From: Gentiana macrophylla
Lineage: Eukaryota; Streptophyta; Magnoliopsida; Gentianales; Gentianaceae
NCBI GenBank assembly: GCA_026214975.1
Contig: JAOBSW010000273.1
Location: forward strand, 62,001 to 126,000
Reading direction: 5' to 3'
Length of the DNA: 64,000 nt
Below the pieces are notes generated by a model. That model saw only the letters and a program-made list of their open reading frames with translations. It had not been told where the DNA came from and did no database searches. Below, in pieces: positions 1-10,442 of this stretch. The translations under genes and the position numbers were made by a program. How positions within the stretch are numbered: position 1 is the first letter of the stretch; every line of letters starts with the position of its first letter.

Positions 1-219
1 TATAAGTTTATTTAGAAAATCAATGAAACATTTATTACATTTTTATTCTTTTACCCCTCATTTATTATATACTCATCCACTATTCACGATTTGCATTAAT
101 AATTGACAAAGGTCATTTTAGACTTTTTCATCAAAATTAATGAAACATAACCAATTTAACCAACTTTCTTAATCTGTGTGAAAAAATCCAAACAGACTTA
201 TATTTTGGGACGGAGGTAG
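1..219. mobile_element. Stowaway-like MITE, 5' end cut by window
   Basis: This AT-rich stretch ends in GGGACGGAGGTAG followed by TA, the usual terminus and target of Stowaway (Tc1/mariner-type) MITEs. Its interior, including the words GGTCATTTTAGA and CCAATTTAACCAACTTTCTTAAT, is shared with the complete copy at 7042-7357, so the two belong to one family. The left end lies outside the window. Confidence 0.75.
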
Positions 220-221
220 TA

Positions 222-1082
222 TATGGTATGATGCGCATGAGTTTGGTTTCTGATGTATTAGACAATGCACCGTGTGGAAATCTTCTGCAGGAAGAAACAC
301 ATATCAACGGAAGTCTTATGTCTTGACTTTGTGTGGTGATAAATTAATATCTATCATTATCTGTGTTGCGTGTCAGGATTTACTAGTTAACAGATGGAAA
401 TAGTTCGAGGGTTTAATGATGTTAGGGCATTCTTTATGTGAATGAATACAGGTGGATAGTTAATTCATAACAACGTATATGGTGATGTTAAAATATTAAA
501 TGCCTTGGTCTTTGGTTAGGCACGATACACTATATACAATGTGGATCAGATGTCCACTAAAAGGCAAGCCTCGGACCGTAAGCGGGTTGCATAATGAGGT
601 GTTTTTTGGTGCACTCTCACCGAGCGTAGTGCCCTTAGACCAATGGAGTAACAAACATACTTGTGATAGACTGTAGTATGCTTCTATTTATGCATTGATA
701 AACTATGACTTCTATCATTTTAAGTACGTAATATACTTATCTCTTTTATTTATGTTTTCCCCAACTTCGAGAAGATTCACAGTTTGCTGATGAGTTCGAC
801 GTACGTTGTAGACGAGGGAGCATGATGAGGCTTTAATTTTATGAAGATGTTTCATGTCATTATTTTATTTCTATGATATCGTAGCCTATGTAATTAACAC
901 TGAGATGCTGTACTTTGGCTATTTTTGATCGTTAACCTTGTTTTGGCTGATTTTAGCTTAAGTTTGGTTTTATACTTGGATCTTTTTGTAAGTTTTGTTT
1001 GGGATTTGTTAGTGGCGGTTATACTTCTTTCGATCGGCGTTGTGTAGTTTCATTTTTCCAAGTCTCTTCAACTTACATTTTA
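222..1082. other. Intergenic stretch, no gene recognised
   Basis: No ORF, exon-like frame or repeat structure stands out here. The composition is somewhat less AT-rich at 530-660 and may be old transposon DNA, but I cannot assign it. Confidence 0.5.
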
Positions 1083-1084
1083 TA

Positions 1085-1369
1085 CTACCTCCGTCACATA
1101 AAAAAAATATTCACTTTTTAAAAATGAATTGTCCATAAAAAGTGTCCATTTAGAAAATCAATACATCATTAAATACATTTTTCAAACATTCCTCTATCAT
1201 AACATTTAAAGTTTATATATTTATACATTTAAAGTATTTCATATTCCAATAGAGAATTTATTATATGAGATGGTGTATATGTTCATTAGCACTTAAAATA
1301 TAACACATTAATTGTTTCCTTAATATCTGTACACCATAAAAATAGACACTTTTTATGAGAGAGGGATAG
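1085..1369. mobile_element. Stowaway-like MITE with TA target duplication
   Basis: The element begins CTACCTCCGTCACATAAAAA and ends TTTTTATGAGAGAGGGATAG, an imperfect terminal inverted repeat of about 23 bp. TA flanks both sides (1083-1084 and 1370-1371). There is no coding capacity. It is a different family from the MITEs at 1-219 and 1519-1737. Confidence 0.75.
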
Positions 1370-1518
1370 TATTTTAATACAAGATGAGGTCCTGACATAC
1401 GTGTAAAATTAAATTATATTAATTTTATGCGTGTAATTTTTTTTTTGAGAAATGTAAAATTATTTTTCAAATAATGACTAAACATAAGCATTTATTGAAG
1501 TACGTAGTATAAGAATTA

Positions 1519-1737
1519 CTTCTTCCGTCCCATTTTAATAGTCTTGTTTGAATTTTCACATTATTAAGAAAAGTATAATTAATACTTTGAATCTCAATAA
1601 ATGATCTAATATGTTTATATTATGACAAAATATTATTTAAAGAACATAAATGCAAAAAATATTGGATCATTTAATGAGATTCAAAACATTAATTATATTT
1701 TTTTTAATCGTGTGAAAAGTAAAATGAGACGGAGGAG
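1519..1737. mobile_element. Stowaway MITE just upstream of P450 copy A
   Basis: The terminal inverted repeats are CTTCTTCCGTCCCATTTTA on the left and TAAAATGAGACGGAGGAG on the right, with TA on both flanks (1517-1518, 1738-1739). The interior is itself partly palindromic (AATCTCAATAAATGATC against GATCATTTAATGAGATT). It ends about 135 bp before the P450 start and marks the left edge of the segment shared with P450 copy B. Confidence 0.85.
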
Positions 1738-1871
1738 TATCTGATAAGTTTATTAATGGATGACGGAATCTATTTAACAGTCTACCTAACAAAAAGAGTC
1801 ATCAACTACACAATATTTTCCACCCCCAAAAAAGAAGGAAAAAATCATTAGATCTTCAGAACTTGGAAATC

Positions 1872-4268
1872 ATGGTGGGTGTTTTTTGGATATTCATAAC
1901 CATTGTATTGGGTGCATTTTGTAGTCTTGTTTTTCAAGAGCTCCAATGGATGATGAAACGAAGAAGATTACCTCCAGGTCCAAAAGGGCTTCCAATTATT
2001 GGAAGCCTTCATCTTTTAGGCAAAAACCCACATCAAGATCTCTTCAAATTGTCCAAAGAACACGGGGAGATGATGCATATGCGTTTCGGAACAGTTCCTG
2101 CAATCATAGTATCATCCCCTGAAGCAGCAGAGAAGTTTCTCAAAACCCATGATCATTCATTTGCCACCAGACCATATGCAGAAGCTGCCTGGTATTTGAC
2201 TTACGGACAAAGGGACATAATCTTTGCACCATACGGTCCCTTTTTACGAAACATGCGTAAACTCTGCATTAGAGAGCTTCTTTCAAACCAGAAAATCATC
2301 TCTTTTGAATCCATGAGACAAAAAGAGCTTGGAAATCTCGTGAACTCTCTAAAAAAAGCAGCTAGTGACCGTGTTGCCGTCGATCTAACCGCCGCCATTT
2401 CATATATGATCTTGGGCTTGAGTTCAGTCATGGTGTTTGGAAAGAATTATATAGAAGAGGAAATTGGAAACAGGAGTTTTAAAGATGTGATTTTGGACAT
2501 GTCTCACTTTGCTGCTGTTCCTAATCTTGGCGATTTCTTTCCATTTCTGGGTGTATTTGATCTTCAGGGATTGACACGAAAGTACAAAGATCTTAGCAGA
2601 GAGATTGACGATTTCTTGGAGAAGATCATTCAAGATCATGTTGTTGTTGAGCATGAGCATGAACATCAAGAGGGGAAAAAAAATAAAGACTTTGTGGATA
2701 CAATGATGGGGATCTTGGAATCTGGTGAAGCTGATTTTGAGTTTGATCGCCGCCATGTCAAATGTGTAATATTAGTAAGTCCTACACTACTTGGAAATTA
2801 GAATTCTCTTCCCTCAATATTATGTTATGATCCATTTTCAAAACTTAGAACACTTCATTAATTGATTCGTGCTTGCTTGACACATTGCGATTAATAATAT
2901 TCGTTGGAAGTTCTTAAAAAAAAAAGAACACTTCATTAATTCTTCTAATAATTCTCTATTTTACATTTTTAAATATACATTTTTTTTTTAAATTTTATAT
3001 AAACTCTATCCTAGATAAGAAACTGGATGAATGCGGTATATGTACTGTTTTTTTATTTACAGAATCTGTATTTAATTCAATCTAAAAAATAGATTATCTC
3101 TTGCGGGTTTTTTTTTCCCTTTTTAATTTGAATCTTTGAAATATCTAAAATACACTTTTTAAAGATTCGCATTGCTCCCAGTGAGTGTTATTCAACTAAA
3201 TCAGAATGTGAAAAAAAAGTATCAGTTGTGGTGTTTTGTTTTTTTTTCTTCTTTAAATCTAAATGTTGAAATCTCTTAAATACAATTTTATAGGATTTAT
3301 ATGCTAAATTCATAATAATATGCACATTAACACACAGCATTACATTATTGATGAGAGTGAGGCCACATCTATCAATGGGTCACACAATAATCAATGATGT
3401 AAGATGTATTAGTGGTTTTATTTTTATTGTAGACACATATCATGATTACTCAATTCATATTCAGTTTTCCTTTTTAATTTCACCAAACACCATGTTGAAT
3501 CATCAAAACTGGGTAATCACTCTTTTCTTTTAAGTAGTTGTAAGTTTGTAACTTATATGTACTTGCCTAGTGTGTGTTTTCTCTCTCTTATCATACATCT
3601 TAGTTATAATGTGATACACCAATAAATTTTAATCCAAAATGGTTTATGATTAGAATATGTTCACAACCACATCAGAGACAGTAGCAACATCAATACAATG
3701 GGCAATGACAGAACTTGTTAGGCATCCAAATTCCATGAAAAAACTACAAGCAGAAATACAAGAAAAAATCGGCTTGAAAAGAATGGTTGAGGAATCCGAC
3801 TTGGAGGGCTTAGAGTATTTAGATGCCGTTGTCAAAGAAACCTTCCGTCTTCATCCTGCAGCACCTCTACTACTCCCACACGAAGCTATGGAAGACTGTA
3901 ACATCGATGGATTCCATATTGAGCACAAATCTCGAATAATCATCAATTTTTGGGCAATAGGTCAAGACCCGAATGTGTGGCCGGAACCGAATAGCTTCAA
4001 TCCAGAAAGATTTCTTGGAAGCAAGATAGATTTTAGAGGACATGATTTTCAACTAATACCATTTGGTTCTGGAAGAAGAATGTGTCCCGGTGTGCAGTTT
4101 GGAGTTCTGGTGTTCCAACTTGTGTTGGCACAATTGGTTCACTGCTTCAATTGGGAGCTTCCAAATGGTATGTTACCAAGTGATGTCGACATGGATGAGA
4201 CCTTCGGGTTCGTTACAACGAAAACCGAGCATCTCTCGGTTGTTCCTTATTACCGATTGATTGCATAA
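1872..4268 (+). CDS. Cytochrome P450, 71 clan, CYP736-like (copy A)
   Basis: This is a microsomal haem-thiolate monooxygenase gene. Two exons (1872-2774 and 3654-4268) join in phase 0 across a GTAAGT...TTAG intron of 879 bp, giving 505 aa. An N-terminal membrane anchor is followed by the hinge [15 protein letters not shown], ExxR in KETFR, PERF in NPERF, and the haem loop [10 protein letters not shown]. The I-helix reads TTSETV instead of (A/G)GxDTS but keeps the acid-Thr pair. The C-helix Trp of the WRNMRK motif, present in copy B, is Leu here (PFLRNMRK). The ATG used by copy B is TTG at 1863, so I start at the next in-frame ATG, 1872. Substrate is unknown; the CYP736 assignment rests on general resemblance. 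Protein identity to copy B is about 93% by eye. Possibly an impaired paralogue. Confidence 0.9.
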
Positions 4269-4317
4269 GCTGTTCATTTCCTTATAACAATAATAAATGG
4301 ATTTTATAATGGCCACA

Positions 4318-4352
4318 AATGATTTATGCACCGATCTGATGCATAAATCATT
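4318..4352 (+). promoter_or_regulatory. 3' UTR hairpin of P450 copy A
   Basis: A perfect 13-bp inverted repeat, AATGATTTATGCA and TGCATAAATCATT, surrounds a 9-base loop about 50 bp after the stop codon. The same stem with a different loop follows P450 copy B at 46620-46654. It could affect 3' end formation or mRNA stability; that is inference. Confidence 0.5.
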
Positions 4353-4774
4353 CATTGTTCGTGGATCTCGGGTTGCTTCATTCTCAATTTGTATTATTAT
4401 TTCAGTTACAAAATCAATTACAGTTCCTCATTAGTACTATCCTGTTCTTCTCGTTTCCTGTTAGTTCACACACGAAGTTCATTGGTTTTCAACAGTTTTC
4501 AGGAAAAGGAGTTACATATTATGATTAATACAATAATAATAACAATAACAGTAATAATAACAACAACAACAAGGGTTGTAATATACAAGTACCCAACTAA
4601 AAGTTCGTGTAATAGTCCGTCTTTTCTTTTTCTTTTTTTAATTTCTTTCTATTTCGTGGGGGTGGGGAGTGGAGTGTTCAGTGTGGAAACTGAAATAGGA
4701 AGGCAACAAGATGTCTTAATATGAGCGCAACCATAATAATTAATACATATCTACTGGACTTAAAAATATACAAT

Positions 4775-5575
4775 ATTATCTCCAATTCGAAAATGAAATA
4801 CACTGAGTTCGCCACCAAGATGAAAATTTGTCACAAATCTTCACAGCAAAGGGGCAACGACAAAACAAATGATTTTCATCTTCCAAATCCAAGGAGCAAG
4901 ATGGGCATAAAAGGCTAGGGAGAATGATACCTCTCGTCGAGAGATTCGAAAGAGTGGGAAGCCTATGTCGAGAAGCCCTTCAATTAAAAATATTCACCTT
5001 GGATGGTACCAAATTATTCCAACGAAAATGAGGAGCATCATTTTCTAAGGTAGATCTATTAGCTTCAAGCAAATTTTCCTTCAAGATAGCCACTGAGAAG
5101 GTTCCTTTTGGATTGAAACTCCACGTGGGAACATCATGTTGACCTGCATGAAGAGAAGTGTCTGGGAGAAAAGCATAAAAGTCCACTAGTTCGCCCAATT
5201 CTCTTCCTCTAATTTCCCTTCGCCAATCCCACTCCCATTCCCAAACACCATCACAGATCCTCCTACGGTCTTTTACCAAACAATCTTTTCCACTAGAAAG
5301 GTGATAAAGTCTCGGGAAACGGCACTTGAAAGACTCATCCCCCACCCAAACGTCTCTCCAAAATTTTACACTATTTCCATCCCCTACCTTCCATCTAAGG
5401 GATGAAATGAGATTCACTCCTTTCTTTTCAACTCTATCCACATTTTTAATAATGTTGCCCCAAACCTTGCCTTTCCTAGCTACCCATCACAGATTCATAA
5501 TTAAAACCACCCTTATCTCCATAAAGCAACTGATAAGTAGATCGATATTATTTAGGGATTTTTCTAGATAATCTG
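4775..5575 (-). mobile_element. LINE fragment (zf-RVT region)
   Basis: On the minus strand an open frame from about 5490 to 4980 reads like the region after the reverse transcriptase of plant L1-type LINEs: WKVGDGNSVKFWRDVWVGD, then FPRLYHLSS, WEWDWRREIRGREL, WSFNPKGTFSV and RWNNLVPSKVNIF. No reverse transcriptase or endonuclease domain is present, so it is a truncated piece. By comparison with 47065-47342 it occupies the place where the kinase's last exon should be in this copy of the duplication. Confidence 0.8.
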
Positions 5576-5577
5576 TA

Positions 5578-5733
5578 TTCTTACTAAAGGAGTTGAAAAT
5601 GCGTTATAAGAAAAACTTACAACACGGTAGGAGAACTCTCTTCTGCATCAAGCATATGCAAAATCTGCCCCATCTTAGATCTCTTGCTGGAATCCAGATC
5701 AATATATCGAAGACAGACTAACAGCATATAGAA
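5578..5733 (-). pseudogene. Receptor-like kinase exon 6 fragment
   Basis: About 155 bp match 47345-47495, the 3' part of exon 6 of the kinase at 47097-51202 (residues around [18 protein letters not shown]) plus its splice donor side. Homology stops abruptly near 5733. It cannot be functional. It shows that the P450 and the kinase tail were duplicated together. Confidence 0.85.
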
Positions 5734-6011
5734 TTATTCTCTTTGTTGTATATATTTCGGGGTTTGATTGAGGCGGCAAGTACTCTAATAATAATAATAG
5801 ACGTAGGATTCGCTCATATATGTGATTTAATTGTTTCATTTATAGCGATACTCTGATTTATTGTTTTCTATCTAGTGGCATAAGAGCTACCTTATGATTT
5901 ATCTATCTATGGTTTATGCATCCAGAACTCCTATTGATCTAATCATTCAGCTTGGAGTCAATTTGCTTTTGTTGTTTAGAACAGGTTTTTTTTTTTTTTC
6001 CAGTTGTTTAG

Positions 6012-6333
6012 TGCTGAATATATAAAATGTTAATTATCTACCTCCTTATCAGCTTAAGCTTTTAGAAAATATGATTGTTTAACATGGTATCAGAGCAAGA
6101 TGTCATGCATTCATACTCCGCTCCAAACACAGTCACCCAAACAAACAAACAATCAAAAAAACAACGTTAAACCTCTATAAATCTATATTAGGCCCACACT
6201 TGAGGGGGACAAAAAAACAAGTATTGTGTCTCTCTAAAAATATAATAGGCTCATATTTCGTGTTGAATATATAAAATATTAATTATCTACCTCCCTATCA
6301 ACTTAAACTTTTAGAAGAAATGGTAGTTCAACA
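6012..6333 (+). mobile_element. TRIM-like element with 73-bp LTRs
   Basis: Two 73-bp direct repeats (6012-6084, 6261-6333) begin TG(C/T)TGAATATATAAAAT and end (T/C)AACA. The first is followed at once by TGGTATCAGAGCA, a primer-binding site for initiator tRNA-Met. A purine tract (TTGAGGGGGACAAAA) lies in the interior. There is no coding capacity and no clear target duplication. Confidence 0.65.
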
Positions 6334-7442
6334 TGTGGAATAGTTGAATGGTGGATTAATTGATTTCTCAATTGCCTCGTTGTTGACTTTCTTTTTCACA
6401 TGTTGATTAAAAAAATGGAGAGTTGTTTAAAAGGACAAAAAAGAGGGGGAAATGAGAATCAGGATAGTGGAAATATAAATTTGGTGATAATGACAAATCA
6501 TCATTCATAACCCCAAATCCATCTTTTTCTTTGTGATGGGCCCGACCTCAAATCTAATGTTTATTTATCATGGTGGAATAAGGATATGTCATTTTTAGAG
6601 AAAAATATTTATTTGTCCTCTATCATATTTCTCTGTTCAGTGTCTTTTTTTGATAATAAACCCTAAAAAAATGATATATGTCAACATTTGTTTGCGTGTC
6701 TGTAGTTGAATATGTGCTTACAGATCTCAGTTTTTATGGTAGGTTGGATATGTAAATCAAAATAGAAAGAAATAAAAAGATTCTTTTACAACATTTTTTT
6801 AAAGTAACGATCACTTTATTAATCGAAAGTCAAAGGGCAACATACATGTTTTCAGGAATAAAAGGAAACTCGATACTACGAGTCTTTACTAGAGCTACGT
6901 GTTTTCATCCTCCATGTGTTAAGCAAGTCGATTCTTGGCTCTCTCGTGGTTCAACATTTAGAATATTTGAATGGTGGATTGATTTCTCCATTGCCTCGTT
7001 GTTGACTTTCTTTCCCGCATGTTGAGTAAAAAAAAATGATACTACCTAAATCCCAAAATATAAATTCGTTTAGTTTTTTTTTTGTGTCAAAATGTAATTC
7101 CATTTAAATAGCAAGAAATATTTATTACATTTTTCTCATTTTACCTCTCATTTATTTTCTATCCACCCAATTTATACTACTCTGCATTAATAACAGTCAA
7201 AGGTCATTTTAGATTTTTCCATCAAAATTAATGACAAATAACAGTCAAAGGTCATTTTAGATTTTTCCATCAAAATTAATGACAAATAACCAATTTAACC
7301 AACTTTCTTAATATGTATGGAAAGCTCTAAATGACTTACGTTTTGGGACGGAGGTAGTATATGTCACCATTTGTTTTGCGTGCCTATAGTTGAATATGTG
7401 CTTACAAATCTTAGTTTTTATGGTAGGTTGGATGTAAACTAA
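6323..7442. repeat. Direct duplication, one copy carrying a MITE
   Basis: The segments 6323-6417 and 6672-6765 recur at 6947-7035 and 7359-7442. Between the recurring parts the first copy holds extra DNA (6418-6671), and the second holds the MITE at 7042-7357. No gene is seen. Confidence 0.65.
7042..7357. mobile_element. Stowaway-like MITE with internal duplication
   Basis: Ends CTACCTAAATCCCAAAATAT and ATTTTGGGACGGAGGTAG (compare ACGTTTTGGGACGG) are flanked by TA (7040-7041, 7358-7359). It is the same family as 1-219. A 48-bp internal block (ACAGTCAAAGGTCATTTTAG and following) is present twice in tandem, at about 7189-7286. Confidence 0.8.
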
Positions 7443-7529
7443 AAGGAAAAAAATGATTCATATTTCTTATATTCATAATAGTTTAAGAGATTACAACAAA
7501 TTTATAGAAAAAATCTAACACACACTTTG

Positions 7530-7740
7530 GTGATCCTTTTCACATCCAAAATCTTGTAGATCTGCAAATAATTAAAATCTTATACACTTTAACATGCTCC
7601 CTCAAATGTAGGCAATCTCATCAGGGTTCAATTCCATGATCTCTCGACTCTGATATTATGTTGAACTACCATCTCTCCAAAAAGCTTAAGATGATGGGGA
7701 GGCAGATAATTAGCATCTTATACACTTTAAAACGTCTCCT
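7530..7740 (-). mobile_element. TRIM/LTR fragment, minus orientation
   Basis: On the minus strand, an LTR-type end (TGGTAGTTCAACA) is followed by TAATATCAGAGTC, a mutated tRNA-Met primer site. The LTR body resembles the one at 6261-6333. Related sequence recurs at 7560-7620. This looks like a decayed relative in reverse orientation. Confidence 0.45.
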
Positions 7741-7809
7741 CAAATGTAGGCAACCTTTTCCAACACTCACAATTTTTAAACACTTCAACATTATATATAG
7801 TGATATAGA

Positions 7810-8140
7810 TGTTAAAAGTGATATAAGGAAATATAGTAGCGCATTTACTAACACCAATTGGTTTTAGTACACGCGGTAGCGCTTGATCCTAATATGGTAT
7901 CGAGGCGGGAGGTCGTGTGATCAATCCTTGCAACCAACATTGTTTCCCCAATTATATTGTGTAAGTGTTGAGCCTCTTTGTTGGCCTTGTGTGCCCTTTA
8001 TATGCCTTTGTGTGCCATGTTGGCCTGGGCTTGTTATCAGCCCACACTTGAAGGGGCGTGTTAAAAGTGATATAAGGAAATATAGTAGCGCATTTACTAA
8101 CACCAATTGGTTTTAGTACAACGGTAGCTTGAGCCTTTCA
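7810..8140 (+). mobile_element. TRIM-like miniature LTR element
   Basis: A direct repeat of about 60 bp starting TGTTAAAAGTGATATAAGG occurs at 7810 and 8059. The first copy is followed by ATGGTATCGAGGCGGG, a primer-site-like word. The second is preceded by the purine tract ACTTGAAGGGGCG. This gives the order LTR, primer site, short non-coding interior, purine tract, LTR. The outer LTR ends are not sharp. Confidence 0.6.
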
Positions 8141-8229
8141 TGAACCTTATAACATGATGCGCTTCTATAAAATCAACCATCTTCAAACTAATATTACAAG
8201 CACAAGGAGATCCACACTCACAATGAGAG

Positions 8230-9290
8230 CAGGCTTCAAGATTGCAATCTCATCCCATTTAGCCTTCAATTTTTGTGAAATGAAGTTACGGACATAGGAC
8301 CTTGTTTGATAAGGTTCACTTCTTCAACCGAGATCGACACTCTAAAGTAATCAACATTGGAAAACCTATCCTCTAATTCCGACCACATTTCTCTTGCACT
8401 CTTGATCCACATTACACTTTGTGCTATATCGGTATTGCAGATTTTATAATCCATGTAAGCTTTGTGGTATTACATTGACTCCAAACTCTATACATTGGAT
8501 CATTCAAATCAGGTTTCGAATAGTACCATCAATGAAACCTAATTTATTCTTGGTTTCTAACATTATATTCATCGATCTTGCCCAAGAATGATAGTTTGTG
8601 GCATCAAGAGGAGGTGAAACTAAAGGAATTGCAGGATTCTCACTAGGATTCAAAGGACATAAAGGACTTGGGACAGAATTAAGCACTCATTAATTTTTAC
8701 TTTGCCTATAAAAGTAACAGGCACTGGCTCACCATTTGGAAGAGAAACAGTGACACCACAAACCCTATCTTTTGATATAAACAATCTGTGATAAAAAATG
8801 ATGTGGTCTGTGGCACCTGAATCTACAATCCAATGTGACACATTACCAGAAAACATACCCTGGACCTCATTAGGATCTCATGCGTAAATTAGCCGAGAGA
8901 GATTTGTGACTTGATTCAACTGCGGGATTACCAAGATCTGTGGCTCTATTTTCCTCAAAAAAACTTCATCAAGCTGTGTTACACGATTCACGTGAATCGA
9001 ACTAAGCGGTTTTGTGTGCCATCTTGTCCTGTTGCAGCGGACAATGATGTGTCTGGACCATCCCATTCTGAATCTTGTTGCACCATATTTACCCTAGATC
9101 TTGGTTTAAAACTTGGTGGAAAACCATGTTTCTTGTAACACTTGTCCATTGTATGACCATTGTAACCTGGTGAAAAACCATGCTTCTTGTAACACTTGTC
9201 CACTGTATGACCATTGGTTTAATACTGCATACAGGGTACTTAGATACATTAAATTGGAACCAGCTCAAGGCCTTTTCTTTCCAAGCCAAA
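8230..9290 (-). pseudogene. Scrambled Copia gag and protease fragments
   Basis: On the minus strand, 9290-8870 encodes a gag zinc-knuckle region with repeated MDKCYKKHGF(S/P)P words. 8856-8650 encodes the protease start WIVDSGATDH. 8686-8504 encodes a gag N terminus (PPLDATNYHSWARSM). 8454-8266 encodes mid-gag (AREMWSELEDRFSNVDYFRV). In an intact Copia the gag N terminus precedes the knuckle and protease, so the order is rearranged: two nested or joined fragments. Stop codons separate all pieces. Confidence 0.75.
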
Positions 9291-10130
9291 CAACAACTTA
9301 ATCCTCATTTGCTTTTCTGGACTCAGTTGGGGAGGATGCCATGAAACAAGAAAGTCTATCACTTTGGTTATTGCATGTTCCTAGGATCGACTCACAGTGT
9401 CTTGGAAGTCTAAAAACAAGCAAGCTGTCTCTACAGAAGCTCAGAGGCGAATCTGAGCCATGGCACTAGGAGTTTGTGAATTTCAATGGATGATCTACAT
9501 TCCCATGATTTAGGAGTCTCGGTCCAATGACCTATTTCCATGTTCGTGATGACAGTGTCTAAACTTGATCCTTCTTCCAATTATGTTCTCGTGCACGAAA
9601 AAACATCAAGAGTGAAGTGGAGTAAAATTGAAAACTTATCTCACTAAATTAGCGAGAAAGTGCGGAGCGATGGGTGTGATCTCAAAATGGAAGTTTTTCG
9701 CCTTTAAGATTAAGATAGCTTGAAGGTATTTTAGGGCCACTATGTTCGCATCCCCGACTAATAATCGAAGTGGTCTCGTGCGATCTCATGCGCGGCCATC
9801 ATTAAGTCGGTTGGGGTGACGCTTGATTCTGAGAATCGCCCATGAAGCCCCTTGACTAAAGTGCCATATACATAGCACAAAATCCTGTATTTCATGAGAG
9901 GACAAAGTACATAGAAATTGATTGTCATGTCATAAGGAAAAAGTCCAATCTGGACTAGTGAAGCTTCTACCGGTTACAACCACGAATCAGTTAGCGATTT
10001 CTAACAAAACCATTGGATGCACCTTTGTTTCACTCCTTACGAGAAGATATGCTCATTCACACATCTATAAAGTCGCAACACACACACACAAGATACAAGT
10101 AGAAGGCTCCCCTAGTCTATCTTGAGGGGG
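9210..10130 (+). pseudogene. Copia RNase H remnant
   Basis: The plus strand reads AAYRVLRYIKLEPAQGLFF, a typical Copia RNase H start, then degraded pieces matching the ITGYC, SWKSKKQ and SSAEAEYR stretches of that domain (9340-9460), with frameshifts. It runs opposite to the gag fragments beside it. At 10118-10130 a purine tract (TCTTGAGGGGG) meets the LTR. Confidence 0.7.
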
Positions 10131-10442
10131 TGTTGATGATATATTCTACAATACACACACACAAGATACAAGTAGAAGGCTCATAGAGTCATTTGGTGAA
10201 CACTTGTATAGAAAGTTGGTTGGAAGTGGTTAGGCGGTTATAACCGATTCTAGAAGTTAATAGTAGTTAGTCATAGTTGAGAGATCTATATAAAGTGTAG
10301 ATTGAACAATGTAATCACTTGATTGAGATGATTATTGAATACAATTTACATTTCTCCTTCTTACAGTTTTCCGCCTCTTTTACTTTCAAATTTATGTTTG
10401 GTGTTCTTGATGAATCAAGTTATGATTCATCATTTTTCAACA
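10131..10442 (+). repeat. 3' LTR of decayed Copia element
   Basis: The LTR starts TGTTGATGATATATTC directly after a polypurine tract and ends TTTTTCAACA, giving TG...CA ends with TGTTGA/TCAACA inverted tips. A TATA-like TATATAAAG lies in the middle. Part of its start (ACACACACACAAGATACAAG) also occurs just upstream at 10080-10105. Confidence 0.65.

Noticed and set aside
2201..2756. Minus-strand ORFs across P450 exon 1
   Set aside because: Shadow frames of the P450; the same shadows appear in copy B.
4440..4774. ORFs downstream of P450 A as a separate gene
   Set aside because: The region is the P450 3' flank, homologous to 46690-47070; frames differ between copies.
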